Shown: piece by piece, positions 60,338 to 64,000 of the stretch
Layout of the letters: every line of letters begins with the position of its first letter
Position numbering within the stretch: the stretch's first letter is position 1
Assembly (NCBI GenBank): GCA_034509735.1
Contig: JACGWO010000002.1
Span: 44,285,702-44,349,701 of the forward strand
Direction of reading: 5' to 3'
DNA from: Sesamum alatum
Taxonomy: Eukaryota > Streptophyta > Magnoliopsida > Lamiales > Pedaliaceae
Length of the DNA stretch: 64,000 nt
Made by a program: the position numbers and the translations under genes
Notes under the pieces: model-generated
Told to the model about the DNA's origin: nothing
What the model saw: the letters and a program-made list of their open reading frames with translations, nothing else
Databases searched by the model: none

Positions 60338-63300
60338 CATCAGTTTTTTATATAATTTAATTCAAAATAAGGACTTTTCACAATTTTTTTGATAAAAAAA
60401 TTGGTAAGTTTTTTATATTTATTTGTATCCTTCTATAATAAATATATAACCATGTTAATTAGTGTTTATGTTTTTATACATTGTCATTGATATCTCATAT
60501 CACTACAAAAAAAAAAAAAAAAAGACTTTTTGCTACATTATATATGGCAAGGCTTAAAAATTATGGTATTTATTATAATTATTAACCACAGACAAAACAA
60601 AACCAATGGTTAATCAACACATGCCATGTTTTTTAGCCATGATCAAAACTTTATATTTAGGCTTTTAGACATGGATAATGTTTAGGGCCCACTTGCAGAA
60701 ATAAAGACTAATGGCCGTTGTAGAGTCGTGGTTAATTTGTATTCATTATAATTTTTTTCTTTTGACCATAGTAATTAACCGTAGCAAAAAATCATATTTT
60801 TTCGAGGATAATTTTATATTTTTGCTAATTATCACTACAAGAAATTAATGTATTTATTACGATAAAATAACTATAACAAAAGCAAGTTGTCATAGAATAA
60901 TAATATGATAGTAAAAGTGATTGATTTTATACTAAAGACTGTAAAAACCGTACCAATCCGTCCTAACCCAATTATACCGCAAAGTGTGATTTTAATGATT
61001 ATCAGGTTTGGCTTGAGCTAAATTTTCTGAAAATCGCAATCATCGGGTTGAGTCAAAAAATTACCTAAACTGGTCCAATCCGCACCGCGTACACTCTTAT
61101 CTATAGATTATGAATTATAATTTTATTTATTTTTTAAAATTTTTTGAAATTTTTTTATGGACTAAGTGGACAATTTTTTTTTTACAATTTTTCAAATTCT
61201 TCCATCCAACTCGTCCGATTCTTTTATAATTTTTTATTTTTTAAAAAAAATACAATAAGGATAAAGTTAACAATTTCATGTCACCATCCAAGGATTACAT
61301 AATTTTAAGGTATTCGTAATTTTTCAAAAATATTCATAATTATGCCAAACCTTAGAAAAACTTGTTGTATTTGGAGCTACAAGAGCTGTAAACATAATAA
61401 ATAGGCATAGGAAATAAGATGGTTAAAACATAAATTCATATCAACATTAACATAATCCAACATAATTGTTGGGCAAAATTTATATGTAACATATATGTAT
61501 TAATCACGTCATATATATTATATTATTAAGGCAGAGCGAATGTTTTAGAATACTTACCTCCAATCATTGATTTAAATGAAAATCTGTAAAGAAAATTGGA
61601 AGACTGCCGAAAAGTTGATATTAGATTATTCTAAAATCTGGTTCAATCAAGCCGATGGTGTGTTTCCTTACAGTCACAGGATTTCAGGCGAACCAAGCCT
61701 TTAAATCAAGTTCTCAAAAGAAAACTCCAACAAAAATCCAATGTTTTCACACAATTTCCCATAAAAAATATCTCATGTGTTCTTGTTTGGAGATTATCGA
61801 AAATTACTTAAATTGGATAGGGGATCATATCAGAAAAACCGTCATGTAGAAATAAGTCGTGGGGCACGGCTTAAGTCATGCATGCTTCTGTGGTAAGGAA
61901 TAGAAGCGCATATGTCCACAACTTATCAGATATATGCGTTAAATAGAAGTGCATATGTGATAAGTTGTGGCCACGGCTTATCAGATATGTGGATAGAAAC
62001 GATCATGTGATAAGCCGTGACCACAGTCTATCTCATGTCCGTCCCGATACAAAATAACATGTCAAAACCATTTGTCCATCATTCTCCCACTTGACCCACA
62101 TATTCAATGACCAAACTTCCATCTCAAAGGGGTCCAAACAAGAAATAAAATACATGTATTATGGGGACATGTCCTCTATTTTTGAGTAGTATCTTCCATG
62201 TATTACTATGCATCATATTTCTCACCAACACGGTAACACAACTTAATTAAATAAGCCATATGCTTATTTAGGATTCCAAAACAATATTGTTTTCTCAAAT
62301 TGAAATGTGCACAATTGAAGTGAGAAAACACAACAACTGAATAAGAGTTTTATTTAACATAATCACAATAAACGGTCATGTGATCATATATGAGCTGGAC
62401 AGAAACGATCATATGATAAGTTATGATTACAATTATCTCATGTCCGCTTTAACTACAAAATAACATGTCACAACTATTTGTCCAACAAAAGCTTCTAAGA
62501 ATGACCCGTGTATATAAAAGAACATGATCTTACAATAACATTCGTTCATGATGTAGAGTATGATGAGCATAATTACCGAGTCGGGTCTCGAGCTAGTAAA
62601 TTCCTGGAAGCATAAAGTTGAGGGTCAAGAAGGTGGAGTTGTGGAAATCAGCGTGGATCACTATATGAAGAGATTTTCCGGGGACATAATATCCAGAGCT
62701 TGTTTTGGTAATAGCTATGCGAAAGGGCAAGAGATTTTCTCGAAGTTCGATGCTCTCCAAGAAATTATGTCCAAAAGGGCATTTGTTGTAGGCATTCCAG
62801 GTTTAAGGTAATGATCAGTGCTGTTACAATAAATTGCATATACAATTAAAAAAAGTTGTCTAAATTGGTTGATATATATATATATATATATATGAATGTG
62901 CAACAGGCATCTTCCTATAAAGAGAAACAGGCAAATATGGGGATTAGAGAAGGAAATCAGTGAATTGATCTTGAAGGTAGTGAAGGAAAGGCGAGAAGCA
63001 GGATACGAGAAGGATTTGCTGCAGTCACTTCTTGAAGGTGCAAAGAGTGACTATTCTACCTCGGCTGCAATCGATCAGTTCATCGTTGATAACTGCAGAA
63101 ACATCTATTTAGCTGGATTCGAGACTTCTGCTGTGTCGGCTTCTTGGTGTCTCATGTTGCTGGCTTCGAACCCGGAATGGCAAACACGCGTGAGAGATGA
63201 GGTTGAGGAAGTTTGTCAGGGTCGAATTCCCGATACAGACATGCTTCGTAAGATGAAGCAGGTATATACAACTCATACATTTAAATATACACTCTCCTGC

Positions 63301-63797
63301 CCACCTGATCACCATTTCTATCCACAGGCAAACTGCCTAGCGATTGAATTTCACTATTGATTTTTTTGCAGTTGCATATGGTGATTCAAGAAACGATGCG
63401 CCTTTACCCTCCGTCCCCTACCCTGTCAAGGGAGGCGTACAAAGACATGAAGATAGGTAACATTTGGTTGCCAAAGGGCGTAAGCGTATGGACTGTGGTG
63501 ACGGCATTGCACACTGACACCGCCATTTGGGGTGAAGATGCACTGGAATTTAAACCACAAAGGTTTGAAAATGGGATTGCGGCTGCATGCAAGAGCCCGA
63601 ACTCGTACATCCCATTTGGGTTCGGACAGAGGGTTTGCGTTGGACAACACCTGGCGATGGTTGAGCTCCAGTTGCTGATGGCTCTTATTCTTACCAATTT
63701 CTCCTTCACATTGTCTCCCAATTATGTTCACTCACCAGTTATGAAGTTTATTATAGAGCCCAAGCATGGTGTTCAGATTATGCTTAAGAAGCTGTGA
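58872..63797 (+). CDS. Cytochrome P450, CYP714-type (copy C), intact with transposon-filled intron 2
   Basis: Five exons: 58872-59142, 59238-59464, 62557-62807, 62907-63261 and 63372-63797, giving about 509 aa. Exon lengths equal those of copy A except exon 3, one codon shorter (VVGIPG against AIAIPG). Anchor, GPPP hinge, AGFETS, ETMR, PQRF and FGFGQRVCVG (Cys about 457) are all intact. Substitutions against copy A include Ser for Gly at the start of exon 3 and KRNRQIWGLEKE for KRNRQLWRLDKE. Intron 2 is 3,092 bp against 568 bp in copy A, owing to nested transposons. An AATAAA signal is at 63881. Expected ER monooxygenase of the CYP72 clan; substrate unknown. Splicing over the enlarged intron needs transcript support. 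Confidence 0.9.
60007..60340. repeat. Facing (AAT)n and (ATT)n microsatellites
   Basis: About 14 AAT units at 60009-60051 and about 12 ATT units at 60303-60338 are reverse complements of each other, about 250 bp apart, and could pair as a hairpin. Confidence 0.8.
60503..60850. mobile_element. CACTA-type termini in copy C intron 2
   Basis: CACTACAAAAAAA followed by further A starts at 60503 and CACTACAAGAAATTAATG at about 60834. Between them are ATGCCATG, AGCCATG and TTAACCG-like motifs similar to the MITE at 50131. No matching inverted ends were found, so these are fragments. Confidence 0.45.
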
Positions 63798-64000
63798 GAT
63801 GTTGTAACTTGTGGTTGGGCTGGGTGAAAAAACTGTAGAAGCTCTTCTTCTTTTTCTTCATTGTCTTCTATACGTTTTTGAATAAAATTGACACCAAAAC
63901 TACAAAAGAAAACCGCTTTCATATTTGATCCAGGTCTAAAAAAGCGATCTTTGTGGAGGTCCAAGGTAGCTATTTCTCTCGAGGTCCTAGGTAGCGATCT
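63798..64000 (+). other. 3' UTR of copy C and downstream flank
   Basis: AATAAA at 63881-63886, about 84 bp after the stop, is a plausible polyadenylation signal. A short repeat AGCGATCT with GAGGTCC recurs near the window end (63945-64000). No further gene seen. Confidence 0.5.

Larger units (their letters stand above)
59835..61099. mobile_element. hAT-like non-autonomous element, 1,265 bp, TSD TCTATAGA
   Basis: Terminal inverted repeats TAGGAGTGTTC and (complement of the right end) TAAGAGTGTAC, with perfect 8-bp direct repeats TCTATAGA (59827-59834 and 61100-61107), the size expected for hAT transposases. No coding capacity. The interior holds (AAT)n, (ATT)n and CACTA-type termini. Confidence 0.8.
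59665..61365. mobile_element. MITE relic in copy C intron 2, interrupted by a hAT-like element
   Basis: GGTTTGTTATAATTACAATT and TGTTTGAAAAACTATC on the left, and AATTTTTCAAAAATATTC plus TAATTATGCCAAACC on the right, are inverted and resemble the MITE at 4164 and the relic at 47.2 kb. The ends are too decayed to place exactly. Confidence 0.55.

Overview
The window is nuclear DNA from a flowering plant, most likely a eudicot. It is AT-rich, its genes carry GT-AG introns, and the families present are typical of plants: PLS-class PPR, class III peroxidase, TIC55, CYP714 P450s, and CACTA, Mutator-like and hAT elements. The CYP714 and transposon types would fit an asterid, but the species cannot be fixed from sequence alone. 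ORF lists miss several genes because their exons are short, so exon structures were worked out by joining reading frames at splice sites.

Left part, about 1-25 kb, gene-bearing: a decayed Harbinger nuclease fragment; a two-exon aspartyl protease (-); an intronless E-class PPR gene (-); a four-exon class III peroxidase (-); a three-exon TIC55 gene (-); a seven-exon short protein with a BRF1-like TBP-binding segment (-); and, divergent from it with 266 bp between start codons, a five-exon SKA2-like kinetochore gene (+). The peroxidase/TIC55 pair looks like microsynteny with Arabidopsis PER18/TIC55.

Right part, about 25-64 kb: three copies of one CYP714-type P450. Copy A (25.3-27.7 kb, -) and copy C (58.9-63.8 kb, +) look intact. 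Copy B (35.7-37.1 kb, -) is a truncated, frameshifted pseudogene. A and B share one orientation and C is inverted. The space between them, and intron 2 of copy C, is filled with nested transposons.

Transposons: many borders could be set by target-site duplications (TSDs). They include an 8.0-kb CACTA element (50216-58227, TSD AAC) inserted into a small CACTA-type MITE (TSD GTA); an older, internally deleted relative at 38.8-43.5 kb; a 495-bp solo LTR (TSD CGTGG); an L1-type LINE relic; a 433-bp CACTA MITE lying in one arm of a foldback element; several Mutator-type MITEs with 9-10 bp TSDs; a hAT-like element inside copy C intron 2; and a tRNA-derived SINE. An 87-bp minisatellite inside the CACTA family is present in about 6 copies in the old element and about 22 in the young one.

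No new defence- or operon-like system is visible. The most unusual points are the stand-alone BRF1 TBP-binding protein paired head-to-head with an SKA2-like gene, the transposon-remodelled CYP714 cluster, and the two CACTA relatives with complementary deletions.
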